Positions 9,049-18,412 of a DNA stretch of 64,000 nt are shown here, piece by piece. The stretch covers positions 186,001 to 250,000 of the forward strand of contig CANLXI010000002.1 in NCBI GenBank assembly GCA_947495035.1. Reading direction: 5' to 3'. The translations under genes were made by a program, and so were the position numbers. The notes beneath the pieces were generated by a model. It was not told the DNA's origin and did not search any database. It saw nothing but the letters and a program-made list of their open reading frames with translations. Origin of the DNA: an uncultured Granulosicoccus sp. GTDB taxonomy: Bacteria > Pseudomonadota > Gammaproteobacteria > Granulosicoccales > Granulosicoccaceae. How positions within the stretch are numbered: position 1 is the first letter of the stretch; the number at the start of each line of letters is the position of its first letter.

Positions 9049-10074
9049 ATGTCCAGCCACAAGATACTTGATCAACGAGCCATGGGCATCATGATCGTCG
9101 TCTGCATGATCTGGGGAATGCAGCAGGTCGGACTCAAGGCTTCTGCGGACGACGTGTCACCGACCCTGCAGATTGCCTTGCGCTCGGGGATCGCTGCCGG
9201 CCTGGTATCGATGCTGATTCTGTGGCGTGGTACCCGATTGTCGTTGCGCGATGGTCGCTGGAAACCCGGCATTGCTGTGGGTCTGCTGTTTTCGCTGGAA
9301 TACGTGCTGGTGGCCGAAGGCCTGCGACACACCAGTGCCTCTCACATGGCCGTGTTTCTGTACTCGGCTCCCATCTTTGCGGCTCTCGGTCTGCACCGCA
9401 GGCTGCCGGAGGAACGCCTGCAGCGACTGCAGTGGGTGGGCGTCGCGCTGGCCTTCTGCGGCATCGTGGTGGCCTTTCTGGGCGGTGGTACATCGACAGC
9501 GGCTGCCGCTAACATGTTGTGGGGAGATTTTCTGGGGCTGCTGGCCGGTGCTGCCTGGGGAGCGACGACCGTGACCATTCGCACCAGCACGCTGGCTGCG
9601 GCACCGGCCACGCATACGTTGCTGTATCAGCTGCTGGTGGCCTGTGTGGTATTGCTGAGCACGGCCCTGTTTCTTGGTCAGATGCAGTTCGACTTCACAC
9701 CGTTGGCGTTGGGAAACCTTGCCTTTCAGTCGCTGATCGTCTCGTTTGCCAGTTTTCTGACCTGGTTCTGGCTGCTGCGCCGCTACCTGGCATCGCAACT
9801 GGGTGTGTTCACCTTCCTGACACCCTTGTTCGGGGTGGTGTTCGGCATCTGGCTGCTGAACGAGTCCGTGGATGCGTATTTCCTCGCAGGCGCCGTGCTG
9901 GTGCTGTTGGGTATCACCCTGGTCAATGGTCACACAGGGGTGCGCCGGCTGTTGCAGGCCGGTCGTCGGTCCCGGGTGCTGCAGAGCGCAACCGTGTTAC
10001 CCCTTGCAGGCGGCGAGAGTCGTGTCTGCGAGCCGGTCGTGGCCTGCACTTCGTCTTCGTCGAACTGTCATTGA
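9049..10074 (+). CDS. EamA/DMT family transporter
   Basis: Inner-membrane drug/metabolite transporter of 341 residues with ten hydrophobic segments in two EamA repeats. The first repeat runs from about residue 10 to 140 and the second from about 155 to 295. The hydrophilic tail of about 45 residues is longer than usual. An AGGAG ribosome site sits 7 nt before the ATG. A possible promoter (TTGTCG, 17 bp, TATTAC) lies at 8968-8996. The likely role is metabolite or amino-acid export under the divergent AraC regulator. Confidence 0.88.
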   Translation: MSSHKILDQRAMGIMIVVCMIWGMQQVGLKASADDVSPTLQIALRSGIAAGLVSMLILWRGTRLSLRDGRWKPGIAVGLLFSLEYVLVAEGLRHTSASHMAVFLYSAPIFAALGLHRRLPEERLQRLQWVGVALAFCGIVVAFLGGGTSTAAAANMLWGDFLGLLAGAAWGATTVTIRTSTLAAAPATHTLLYQLLVACVVLLSTALFLGQMQFDFTPLALGNLAFQSLIVSFASFLTWFWLLRRYLASQLGVFTFLTPLFGVVFGIWLLNESVDAYFLAGAVLVLLGITLVNGHTGVRRLLQAGRRSRVLQSATVLPLAGGESRVCEPVVACTSSSSNCH

Positions 10075-10209
10075 TGTGGATTCGGGCACAAGTGTCACTC
10101 TGTCTGACGCAATTTCGATGGTATTCGCTCATCAAAGTGGGTAGGTTTAGGGTATGGCTGCTACAGCGCTCACTGCCGCGGCCTGATGAACCACCAAGGA
10201 GAGAACATC

Positions 10210-10638
10210 ATGCACACAGTCGGGCAGATTCTGACAAAGGCCAGGGGCGGTCTGGTCACCATTGAACCGGAAGCCACCGTGCTGGACGCACTTCGTGTCA
10301 TGGCGGAGCGCAACATCGGCGCCATACTGATCACACAGGGCAGCAATCTGCTGGGAATCTTCACCGAGCGACACTATGCACGCAATGTGATACTGGAAGG
10401 GCGACAGTCGGTGGATACCCCGGTGCGGGATGTCATGTCCACCGAGATGTTTCCGGTTGAACCGAATCAGTCGGTGGACGATTGCATGTCTCTGATGACC
10501 GAACATCGTGTACGGCATCTGCCGGTCATGGGTCAGGGACAACTCATCGGCATCGTATCCATCGGCGACCTGGTCAAGGCGACCATCGCCGCACAGGAGC
10601 AGACCATCGATGAGCTGACGCGTTACATCGGCAGCTGA
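10210..10638 (+). CDS. CBS domain protein
   Basis: Cytoplasmic protein of 142 residues made of one Bateman module: two CBS repeats, about residues 10-62 and 76-132, and nothing else. Such stand-alone modules bind adenosine nucleotides or NAD and usually act as regulatory subunits or sensors; the partner here is not known. The ATG at 10210 has a strong AAGGAGAG site 8 nt upstream, which decides against the in-frame ATG at 10186. Confidence 0.88.
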   Translation: MHTVGQILTKARGGLVTIEPEATVLDALRVMAERNIGAILITQGSNLLGIFTERHYARNVILEGRQSVDTPVRDVMSTEMFPVEPNQSVDDCMSLMTEHRVRHLPVMGQGQLIGIVSIGDLVKATIAAQEQTIDELTRYIGS

Positions 10639-10686
10639 GCCACGATTGAAGGGTTCTGTGGCTCGATGCTGGCTGGCTCGGAGAAC

Positions 10687-11043
10687 CTACAGTCTGTAGA
10701 TGCCCACGACATAGGTAATGGCGAAGCCCAGCAGACCGATCAATGCATAAGGTCGCAGGCGGTTCAGCAAGGCTGGCTGATGCGCTGCAGGCAGAACCAG
10801 CAGGGCGCTGAGCAGGGTCATGAGCAGACCCGAGCCCAGCGCCATCAGTCCCCAGAACTCGGTCGGGTGACGCAGGCCATACCAGAGCACATTCCACAAG
10901 CCGGCCGCCCCGGTGACCACGCCAATGATGCGCAGAACGGTGGGCGGAGTCACCCGGTTGAGACTCAGCCCCGGAATCCGGTTGCTGAATGCCAGGGTGA
11001 TGATCATGCAGACCGCTACCACGGTGCCCATCGGTATGAACAT
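10687..11043 (-). CDS. Hypothetical four-helix membrane protein
   Basis: Unrecognised protein of 118 residues with four hydrophobic segments (about residues 5-20, 35-55, 65-85 and 97-115) and short loops. No enzymatic motif is visible. Its start lies 4 nt downstream of the stop of the large FN3/esterase gene, so the two are probably translated from one message. It may help anchor or export that secreted protein, which is only a context-based guess. Confidence 0.6.
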   Translation of the reverse strand: MFIPMGTVVAVCMIITLAFSNRIPGLSLNRVTPPTVLRIIGVVTGAAGLWNVLWYGLRHPTEFWGLMALGSGLLMTLLSALLVLPAAHQPALLNRLRPYALIGLLGFAITYVVGIYRL

Positions 11044-11047
11044 GCCT

Positions 11048-13933
11048 TCAGTTACCTGCTGCGCGAATCAGCGCGTCGTGGGTGCGTGCGCCCATCTCGC
11101 GAAGCGCGCTCGCCCCGAAGTGAACACAAGAGCTTTCGCCACAAGGATAGCCGTTGGCGGGGACAAGATCATCATTGAGTACGACCTCGCTGTGTGGCAC
11201 CAGGCTTGCAATGTTTCGATGTACGGCATTCACCGTCAGCTTGCCCGGCGTGAACTTCGACAGATCACCACGTTCATCACTGCCTTGTGACATCGTGCCC
11301 AGCACGAAGGGGATATTGGCCTGCGGGCCACGTGCGGACTCGCCGCGTGCATCCGCTACGATACGGGTTCGCAACTCGGCGATCAGATTGCCGAGATTCT
11401 CCTCGTAGAAGGGAGCACATTCCTCCCTGGCATCGGTTTCTCCCTGATGCCAGAGAATGCCGCGCAGAATACCGCCACTGGCCTCCAGCGTTGCATTGAT
11501 TCGTGCCAGTGCCCGGTCGAACAGCAGGGTATTGCCCAGCTCCGGCTGGTCCGTGGGCTGCGCGTTCCAGTGGGCGGCAGGTGATTCCGTGTTGCAGAAT
11601 CCCGATCCGGCCCAGGCGGCAGGGACCAGGATGATGTTGCGCGAGGTATCTGGCAGGGCCGTCTTTGCAAAGCTCAGGTACATGCCGATACGCGTACCTT
11701 CCTTGGACAGAGTGTCGGGGTCCACCGATTCATGCAGTGGGTCCAGAGCCGTGACGAAAGCGGGGGTGTGAAAATCCGCGGTGATATCCGTGTAACTGGC
11801 ACTGTCCGGATAGAGCTTGCTGTCGTTGCTGCGCACATTGGCCTGACGGATACGCAGATTCGGTTCGTCCAGACCGCCGGCAGCCGATTGCCTGGCCCCC
11901 TCTTCACTGAAGCCCACGGCATTGCTCTGACCGATGATCAGATAGACATCATCGCGGGCAACGGGTCTGACGGACACCGTGACACTGGCACTGACGCTGT
12001 GCTGCCCATCACTGGCGGTGATCGTGAAGCGTCGCTGCTGGGCGCTGATGGGTAGCGTATCGACGGCGAGCTTCAGGGTCAGGGCGCTTTGTGTCTCACC
12101 CATGGGCAGGGTCTCCGGTGCGAAGGCTGTCGAGATTCCCGCCTCGTCTGCGGCACTGGCAGCGCTGACACTCAGATCGATGGCCTGCTCGAAGCCTGGG
12201 TCACGGTTGAGAGTGAGCGGTACGCTGACACCCGTGTCGCTGCCTTCGACCAGTTCATGGGCAGCCGGGGCGATACTCAGTGAGAAGGGCGCTGCCGTGG
12301 GCGGTTCATCGCCCGAGACAATCAGCCGGATGCTCTGGCTGGTGCGCAGGTCGGTGTCCTGCAGATCGAAGGCGGTGATGGTGATGTCGTGGCTGCCGAT
12401 GTCATCGACCGTGGGTCGCCACTTCAGGGAGCGACTGCCATTGCGGTTGTCGACAAACTGCACACCTTCCGGCGGGCTGCTGATCAGGATGCCCGCCGCA
12501 CCACCATCGATATCGACCGGGCGCAGTACCAGCTCCCAATCCTCGCCAACGCTCAGGTACTGATCGTCCAGATCGCTGAAGAAGGGCGGTTGATTGGCAT
12601 CGCCAAGCAGGTTCAGCGGGGCTGATTTTGCCGAGAAGTTGCCGAAGGAGTCGAAGGCCACGACGTTGTAGGAAAAGGCGGTACCGGCAGCAACGGTATC
12701 GCTGTAGCTGTTGCTGAAGACCGAGGTACGGTATTCATTGTTGCGGTAGATGTTGTATCCGGCCACCTTGACGCTGCTGGTGGACGGGGTCCAGCTCAAC
12801 TGCACCTGCGTCTGACCGTTCGCGGTCGTGGTGTCGCCCGTGAGGCCTGTCGGCACGGAAGGCGGTGTGCCGGGGTTGGTTTCCTCACTGCCCTGGGGCA
12901 GTGTCAGTGACTCGGAGGCGGTGGAGAAATTGCCATCGAAATCGAAGGCCACAACCGAGAAGCGGTTGCTGCTGCCGGCCTCGACTTGACCGGTGTAGGT
13001 GGTACCGAATCGTGTTCCGATGTACTGGCGGTTGCGATAGATGTTGTAACCGGCCACGGCCTGGTCATCGGTGGAGGCCTGCCAGGTGACGGTCACGTTG
13101 TCGCCGGAATCGCCGGCACTGACCTCACCATTCAGCCCTGTGGGGGCACTCGGTGGCAGGGTGGTATCGACCGGACCGGGATCAGGCAGGATGATGCGTT
13201 CGGAACGAGGGGAGAAATTGGTACGGATGTCGATGGCGACCACATACCAGGAGTGCGACTCGCCGGCAGCGTTATTGCCCGTGTACTGCGGACTGCGTAC
13301 GGTGGTCAGATACTGGTTGTCCCGGTAGACGTTGTAGCCCAGCACGGCTTCGTCATCCGTGGAAGGCTGCCAGCTCAAGGATACGCTGCTGTCGTCAACG
13401 CTACCGGTCAGCCCGGTGGGAATGGACGGCGGAATGGTCAGGTCATCGGGTACCAGGGATTCCGGCAGGGTCAGAGCCTCGGAGGCGGCGGAGAAGCGGC
13501 GAGGCTCGGCATCGAAGGCCACCACCTTGAAGGAGTACAGGGTATCGGGCAGCACCACGGTGGAGAAGCGATTGGTGCGGACCGTGTTGCTGTAGGCGTT
13601 GTTGATGTAGATGTTGTAGCCCTCGACACCGTCATCGTCGTCGGGGACATCCCAGCTCAGGGAGGCGGTGCCGTCCGTGATACTGCCTTGCAGGTTGGCA
13701 GGGGCTGCGGGAGTATTGCCGGCAGCCTGGACCACGGCAACGGCACTGAACAGCAGGGCGAGAGCCACGCCGGTGCGCAGCAGCAGGGGAGTGAGGAATC
13801 GGTGCATGGTGACTGTCAAGGGCTCCCGGACAAGGGGGACGGGGATGAGTGGCGGTAGTGTGGCTGCTTGTGATGGCGTGTCAATCTGCTCGTGATGATT
13901 TCTCTGCATCGTCATGCGATTTTTTTTGCGCAT
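11048..13933 (-). CDS. Secreted multi-FN3 protein with C-terminal SASA/CE6-type carbohydrate esterase domain
   Basis: Large exported protein of 961 residues. A clear signal peptide starts at Met43 (RFLTPLLLRTG then a hydrophobic core ending VVQAA). Four fibronectin III repeats follow (about residues 75-157, 165-250, 258-345, 352-443), each with a GYNIYRN-like strand, then two Ig/cadherin-like regions. A final ~300-residue domain carries the sialate O-acetylesterase/CE6 motifs: GQSNA (nucleophile Ser), WHQGETD, and HFGA with the catalytic His near 938. It probably deacetylates a polysaccharide outside the cell. If translation starts at 13807 the protein begins at the signal peptide; the longer start at 13933 has a weak GAGGG site. 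Neither ribosome site is ideal. Confidence 0.87.
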   Translation of the reverse strand: MRKKNRMTMQRNHHEQIDTPSQAATLPPLIPVPLVREPLTVTMHRFLTPLLLRTGVALALLFSAVAVVQAAGNTPAAPANLQGSITDGTASLSWDVPDDDDGVEGYNIYINNAYSNTVRTNRFSTVVLPDTLYSFKVVAFDAEPRRFSAASEALTLPESLVPDDLTIPPSIPTGLTGSVDDSSVSLSWQPSTDDEAVLGYNVYRDNQYLTTVRSPQYTGNNAAGESHSWYVVAIDIRTNFSPRSERIILPDPGPVDTTLPPSAPTGLNGEVSAGDSGDNVTVTWQASTDDQAVAGYNIYRNRQYIGTRFGTTYTGQVEAGSSNRFSVVAFDFDGNFSTASESLTLPQGSEETNPGTPPSVPTGLTGDTTTANGQTQVQLSWTPSTSSVKVAGYNIYRNNEYRTSVFSNSYSDTVAAGTAFSYNVVAFDSFGNFSAKSAPLNLLGDANQPPFFSDLDDQYLSVGEDWELVLRPVDIDGGAAGILISSPPEGVQFVDNRNGSRSLKWRPTVDDIGSHDITITAFDLQDTDLRTSQSIRLIVSGDEPPTAAPFSLSIAPAAHELVEGSDTGVSVPLTLNRDPGFEQAIDLSVSAASAADEAGISTAFAPETLPMGETQSALTLKLAVDTLPISAQQRRFTITASDGQHSVSASVTVSVRPVARDDVYLIIGQSNAVGFSEEGARQSAAGGLDEPNLRIRQANVRSNDSKLYPDSASYTDITADFHTPAFVTALDPLHESVDPDTLSKEGTRIGMYLSFAKTALPDTSRNIILVPAAWAGSGFCNTESPAAHWNAQPTDQPELGNTLLFDRALARINATLEASGGILRGILWHQGETDAREECAPFYEENLGNLIAELRTRIVADARGESARGPQANIPFVLGTMSQGSDERGDLSKFTPGKLTVNAVHRNIASLVPHSEVVLNDDLVPANGYPCGESSCVHFGASALREMGARTHDALIRAAGN

Positions 13934-13938
13934 GATGC

Positions 13939-13967
13939 TTGACGACCCTCGAAAGAAGCCGTAAACT
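13939..13967 (+). promoter_or_regulatory. Promoter of tRNA-Ala
   Basis: A TTGACG -35 element (13939-13944), a 17-bp spacer and a TAAACT -10 element (13962-13967) sit just before the tRNA. Transcription would begin near 13974, leaving a leader of about 9 nt. The GC-rich stretch right after the -10 resembles the discriminator of stringently controlled stable-RNA promoters. Confidence 0.6.
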
Positions 13968-13982
13968 TTGCGCTTCCGTTGA

Positions 13983-14058
<76 letters not shown>

Positions 14059-14365
14059 CATTTTTTCTTTCCAGCACATTCCGAACATTTTCAGGCCTTG
14101 GCCTGATCCAGCATCGGTCGTATGCCTCAAGGCTCCCGATGATGTTCGTTGACACCTTTGCTGTAAAGCCTTCCGGCGTTATTCATCGAATCTGCTCTCC
14201 CTGAGGGGTGACCCGGGCCGGTTGAGTGACGGCTGGCCAGTCTTTCCTGGCCACCCCGACGCGCTTTACATCATCACCGGATACCCACTACCATGATCGC
14301 GTGGAACTGTCTTCACAGGCAGGTGCGGTGCTCGAACGGATGTTTGTCTTGGAAGCCCCGGAAAT
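14059..14365. other. Intergenic region after tRNA-Ala
   Basis: No convincing gene is seen in these 307 bases. A T-rich tract directly follows the tRNA and may help end its transcript. An inverted repeat TGGCCAG/CTGGCCA with a 6-nt loop lies at 14234-14253 without a T run behind it. No clear promoter for the sensory module downstream could be assigned. Confidence 0.5.
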
Positions 14366-15157
14366 ATGTTGCAAATGGTGCCCATGCCTTCTGGATTTAC
14401 CCGTGTGCTCGCCTTGCTGGCTCTCACGTGTGTTTCCGTTGTCTGCTGGGCGCAGCAGGAACCGCTGACAGAATCTGAACCGCCGTCGATACGCGTTTCA
14501 GCCTCCAGAATTCCGCCGGTGATGACGCCCGCCGGCGATGGTTACCTTGACCGGATTCTGGTCACCCTGTTCGCGCGGAGTGGTATCGCGTTCGAACTGG
14601 TGATATCGCCACCACCTCGGGGCGTTGCGGACGCCGATTCGGGGGTGATTGATGCGGTCGTCGCGCCGTTTCCCGACATGAGGGAAGATTTTCCCGATCT
14701 GCTGCCATTGCCCGAATCGCTGTTGCCGACGAATATTGCAGGACTCTACACGCGAGAGGAAATCTCCATCAGATCGGTTGAGGATTTCTTCGATTATCGC
14801 CTGGGTTTTCTGCAAGGGTGGAGCAAGCCGGAGGAATTGTTCAGGGATCATCCTCATGTGACCCGGCTGCGCACGCCTCGATTGTTGATGCAGATGCTGG
14901 CCAATGATCGTGTGGATGTGGTGTACTTCCCGTCCGCACCGGGCCGCTATATCGCCAGTGAAATCGGTTTGCAGGGCCTGAAGGTGTCGGAATTTCATCT
15001 GGATCGACATCTGTATCTGCACTTCAACAAACGTCATGCGGAGCTGGTATTGCGTCTGCAGGAAGAGCTGGTGGCGATGAAGGAGGATGGCACGATGGCC
15101 ACGATACTGCGCGGCTACGAAACCGAGCACCAGTTGCCGCCTGCACGAGCACAATGA
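14366..15157 (+). CDS. Periplasmic solute-binding-like protein, sensory module copy A
   Basis: Exported protein of 263 residues resembling the type II periplasmic binding domain of solute-binding family 3, without any transporter genes nearby. A signal peptide covers about residues 8-30 (hydrophobic core before CWAQQE). The mature part has two lobes linked through SVEDFFDYRL, a stretch conserved in its paralogue. The TGA stop is one base before the TTG start of the hybrid kinase, so the pair is coupled. The likely job is to bind a ligand in the periplasm and present it to the kinase. Start could also be Met4 or Met7 (14384); all give the same mature protein. Confidence 0.82.
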   Translation: MLQMVPMPSGFTRVLALLALTCVSVVCWAQQEPLTESEPPSIRVSASRIPPVMTPAGDGYLDRILVTLFARSGIAFELVISPPPRGVADADSGVIDAVVAPFPDMREDFPDLLPLPESLLPTNIAGLYTREEISIRSVEDFFDYRLGFLQGWSKPEELFRDHPHVTRLRTPRLLMQMLANDRVDVVYFPSAPGRYIASEIGLQGLKVSEFHLDRHLYLHFNKRHAELVLRLQEELVAMKEDGTMATILRGYETEHQLPPARAQ

Positions 15158-15158
15158 T

Positions 15159-17378
15159 TTGAGCATCCGATCCACTCTGAACCGGAGTCTGCTGCTGCCG
15201 ATACTGTCGTTGGTAGCGATAGCGGTGGTTGTCGTGGGGGTCGCCACTTATCTTGCGGGAAACGCCCAGCTGGAACGGCGCATTCAGACATTGTCCGAGA
15301 GCAGTGCCGTCCTCTTCGAGGATCTGCTCTGGCAGATGGACTACGACACGCTCCAGGTTCTGCTCGACGAGTACGTCCTGTTGGGAGCCATCACGTCAGC
15401 GCATATCGATGCGGGGCTCCCGGAAGAAATCTGGGCAGGCAGCGAGCAGACGGGGCCGGATGGCTATCTGGTCTCGCGCGAGTTGCTGCACCGCTCAGGC
15501 GATTCGGTTCGACAGATTGGCCGGTTGACACTGGAAACGAGTCGCGATGGTGTCTGGGATCTGGTGAAATTCAGCGTCGCGGTAACCCTGCTTGTGGCTA
15601 TCCTGGCGGCATTGGCGACGACATTCATCATTCAGCACCTTCTGAACAGGGGGCTGGTAGAACCTGTGCTGGCCATCGCCAATGGTCTGGACAGCTGGTT
15701 TGGGGACTGGCGGGATTTCCGGATTGATCTGGGCCGAGGAGAGAGTCCCGGGAAGCACCAACAGGATGAGCTGGACCGTCTGGTGGATGCGATTCACGGC
15801 ATGCGCGATCAGATTCTGACGGCCGATCGTGTCATCGAGTCGAAAGAGGGTCGCTTGCTCAGTGCGGCGCGGATTGCCGGTATCGGCTATGCCACGTTCG
15901 AGCTCGAGACCGAGAATATTGTCGAATGCGATGAGATATTCGCCAGTATCGTTGGCCAGACGGTGGATGACATGCTGCGCTTCAATATCAGGCAGGATAT
16001 CGTGGGCAAACGTGTTCATCCTGATGATATCGAACAGGCAGAGGCTATCCGTCAGCAACTTCGACAAGGCCTCGCTGCCGAAGGTGTGTTCAGAGTCGCC
16101 ACAGCTGCCGGTGAGTACCGATATGTCAGGCAATTGTTCAGTATTTCTCCCAACGGGGAGGGGCAGGCAACGCGAATCCTGACCGTGGCTCAGGATGTGA
16201 CCGAGCTGCATCACTTGCAGGCCACACTGATCCAGGCGCAGAAAGTCAAGGCAATCGGCAATCTGACGGGCGGGGTGGCACATGACTTCAACAATATCCT
16301 GGCAGTGATATCCGGTAATCTGGAACTGCTGGAAGACATCGTGGATGACCCGCTGGCTATCGATTATCTGCACACCTCGCAACACGCTGTAAATCTGGGT
16401 GCCGAGTTGACCCAGCAACTGCTGGCGTTCGCCCGCAAGCAACCACTGCGTCCCGAGGTGCTGGATATTGCAAGAATGATTCGAAAATCTCTGCCGCTCT
16501 TGCGCACCTCGGTGGGTGAAAGCGTGGATCTGGACTTCGTGACAGATGGCGGGCTATGGCGTGCCGAGGTCGATCCGACGCAGCTGGAAGCAGCAATCCT
16601 CAATCTGATCATCAATGCACGTGATGCCATGCCAGACGGGGGCAAGCTGACCATCGAGGCTGGAAATGCAAGACTGGACAGGCATTACGCTGATCTGCAT
16701 GAAGAGGTTGAGCCGGGACAATATGTCTGCATTGCCATCAGTGATACCGGTGTTGGCATGAGTGAGGCCACGATCAGCCAGGCACTGGAGCCCTTCTTCA
16801 CGACCAAGGATGTTGGCAGGGGGACCGGCCTTGGGTTGCCGATGGCTTTCGGGTTTGCAAAGCAGTCTGGCGGGCATCTGAAGATCTATTCCGAGCCTGG
16901 TCGCGGCACAACGGTAAAGCTTTATCTACCACGCATGAACGGGTCTCAGGAGGCAGCGCGTTCAACACTGGTGGGACGCTCGGCTGCGAGCCTGGAGGGT
17001 TTGCAGGTGTTCCTGGTGGAAGACAGCACAGAGCTTCGCGAGACCTTCACGACGCAGTTGCAGCAGATGGGGGCCGTCGTACATGGTGCGCCGGATGGCG
17101 ACACGGTGTTCGCGATGGCGCTTGGAATACCTTGTATCGACCTCATTCTCTGCGATGTCATTCTGCCCAATGGCATGAAGGGGCCGGATGTCGTGTCAGG
17201 CTTGCAGGAGATCTACCCAGAGGCTGCAGTAGTCTACATGTCGGGTTATACCGAAAATGCCATCATTCATCAGGGGAGGCTGGATGAGGGCGTCATCATG
17301 CTGCAGAAGCCGTTTTCACGTCGAGATCTGCTGACGGCCTTCACCAGTGCCATGGCAGAGTGTAGTGCTGATGGCTGA
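15159..17378 (+). CDS. Hybrid sensor histidine kinase, sensory module copy A
   Basis: Membrane kinase of 739 residues. Order: TM1 (about 11-33), a periplasmic loop of about 100 residues, TM2 (about 138-160), a HAMP-like linker, a PAS fold (about 228-350), HisKA with phospho-acceptor His375 in GGVAHDFNNIL, an HATPase domain (DTGVGMS, GTGLGLPM), and a receiver with Asp666 in LCDVILPNG. The start is a TTG at 15159: the protein then begins SIRSTLNRS, exactly matching MTIRSTLNKS of copy B; the ATG at 15087 would overlap the upstream gene by 71 bp. There is no DNA-binding output domain, so signal must pass to an unlinked phosphorelay partner. Confidence 0.9.
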   Translation: MSIRSTLNRSLLLPILSLVAIAVVVVGVATYLAGNAQLERRIQTLSESSAVLFEDLLWQMDYDTLQVLLDEYVLLGAITSAHIDAGLPEEIWAGSEQTGPDGYLVSRELLHRSGDSVRQIGRLTLETSRDGVWDLVKFSVAVTLLVAILAALATTFIIQHLLNRGLVEPVLAIANGLDSWFGDWRDFRIDLGRGESPGKHQQDELDRLVDAIHGMRDQILTADRVIESKEGRLLSAARIAGIGYATFELETENIVECDEIFASIVGQTVDDMLRFNIRQDIVGKRVHPDDIEQAEAIRQQLRQGLAAEGVFRVATAAGEYRYVRQLFSISPNGEGQATRILTVAQDVTELHHLQATLIQAQKVKAIGNLTGGVAHDFNNILAVISGNLELLEDIVDDPLAIDYLHTSQHAVNLGAELTQQLLAFARKQPLRPEVLDIARMIRKSLPLLRTSVGESVDLDFVTDGGLWRAEVDPTQLEAAILNLIINARDAMPDGGKLTIEAGNARLDRHYADLHEEVEPGQYVCIAISDTGVGMSEATISQALEPFFTTKDVGRGTGLGLPMAFGFAKQSGGHLKIYSEPGRGTTVKLYLPRMNGSQEAARSTLVGRSAASLEGLQVFLVEDSTELRETFTTQLQQMGAVVHGAPDGDTVFAMALGIPCIDLILCDVILPNGMKGPDVVSGLQEIYPEAAVVYMSGYTENAIIHQGRLDEGVIMLQKPFSRRDLLTAFTSAMAECSADG

Positions 17379-17463
17379 GTACTGATGCGCAACTTGCGAC
17401 GGTCTCGCCGATAAGCTGCGTTGCGCGACAGGCGATGAGGCGGTGTGGAGCCAATTCACCGGG

Positions 17464-17475
17464 TCGAATATTCGA
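17464..17475. promoter_or_regulatory. 12-bp perfect palindrome before sensory module copy B
   Basis: TCGAATATTCGA lies just upstream of a TATACT -10-like hexamer (17480-17485) in the 239-bp gap between the two modules. Its position would place it in a promoter spacer, as for a repressor operator. No equivalent is seen before copy A. No binding protein can be named. Confidence 0.35.
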
Positions 17476-17617
17476 ACGATATACTGCTGCGTAGCACTGT
17501 AACGGTCAGCTTTACTATCATGCCTGATAACATACGTCTCCATGTACTGATCTCTGCCGTGGCGGGCAGGCAGCACTCGATCAGAAACTTGCAGTGGACA
17601 GGTGAGGCTCGTGATTC

Positions 17618-18385
17618 ATGATCAGGCATTGCACATGGCTGGGCGGGTGTCTTCGCGTTTGCGCGATGGCCCTGCTGGTGTGTCTTTCCACCGAGTCAGT
17701 CTCGCAGGAAGGTGCAGCAGTCGATTCCTCACAGCCTGCCTTGAGAATAGCCATCGCGCGTAGTCCACCTCCAGGCAGGGAGCCTTACAGCGGTTATCTG
17801 GATCCAGTACTGAGAGAGTTGTTTGCGCGTGCCGGAATTCACCACGAACTGGTGACAATACCGGCAGCACGGGTATTCGGTGAGGCGGATTCGGGCAATC
17901 TGGATGCCGCGATATCGCCTGTTCGAAGCGCGGGTGCCGAATTTCCCCGCTTGCTGTCCATGAGCGAATCGATCCTGCCGGTCGAGCTGGCGGGCCTGTA
18001 TACCCGGAACGACATTCGGCTTTCATCGGTTGAGGATTTCTTCGATTATCGACTGGCTCATATCAGAGGCTGGAAGCCCGCAGAGAAGTATTTCAGTGAA
18101 CATCAGCGCGTGGAACTGGCGCGCAATCCAGGTGTGCTGATGAGCATGTTGTTGCATGACAGGGTTGATGTGGTCTTCTATGCAACCTATCCGGGCAGGT
18201 ATCTCGCCAATGAGATCGGGCTGATGAACCTGAAAGTGTCAGAATTTCATGTGTCGATCGATGTGTATCTGCACCTGAACAAGCGACATGCCCGCCTGCT
18301 GCCGATCATCGAGGCAAGTCTTCTGGACATGAAAGCCGATGGCAGCCTGGATTCGATACTGGCCGAGCACGGTATCAGGCGATAG
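17618..18385 (+). CDS. Periplasmic solute-binding-like protein, sensory module copy B
   Basis: Paralogue of the protein at 14366-15157, 255 residues, with a signal peptide ending near residue 30. The shared segments include SVEDFFDYRL, a DRVDVVF/Y stretch, LKVSEFH and LNKRHA. The rest has drifted, which suggests a different ligand. No ABC permease or ATPase accompanies it. Its stop is 27 bp before the start of kinase B. The ribosome site is weak (GTGAGG before the ATG), and a nearby in-frame Met is absent, so the start is fairly secure. Confidence 0.82.
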   Translation: MIRHCTWLGGCLRVCAMALLVCLSTESVSQEGAAVDSSQPALRIAIARSPPPGREPYSGYLDPVLRELFARAGIHHELVTIPAARVFGEADSGNLDAAISPVRSAGAEFPRLLSMSESILPVELAGLYTRNDIRLSSVEDFFDYRLAHIRGWKPAEKYFSEHQRVELARNPGVLMSMLLHDRVDVVFYATYPGRYLANEIGLMNLKVSEFHVSIDVYLHLNKRHARLLPIIEASLLDMKADGSLDSILAEHGIRR

Positions 18386-18412
18386 CGTTGAATCCGGGGA
18401 AACCACGCTGAC

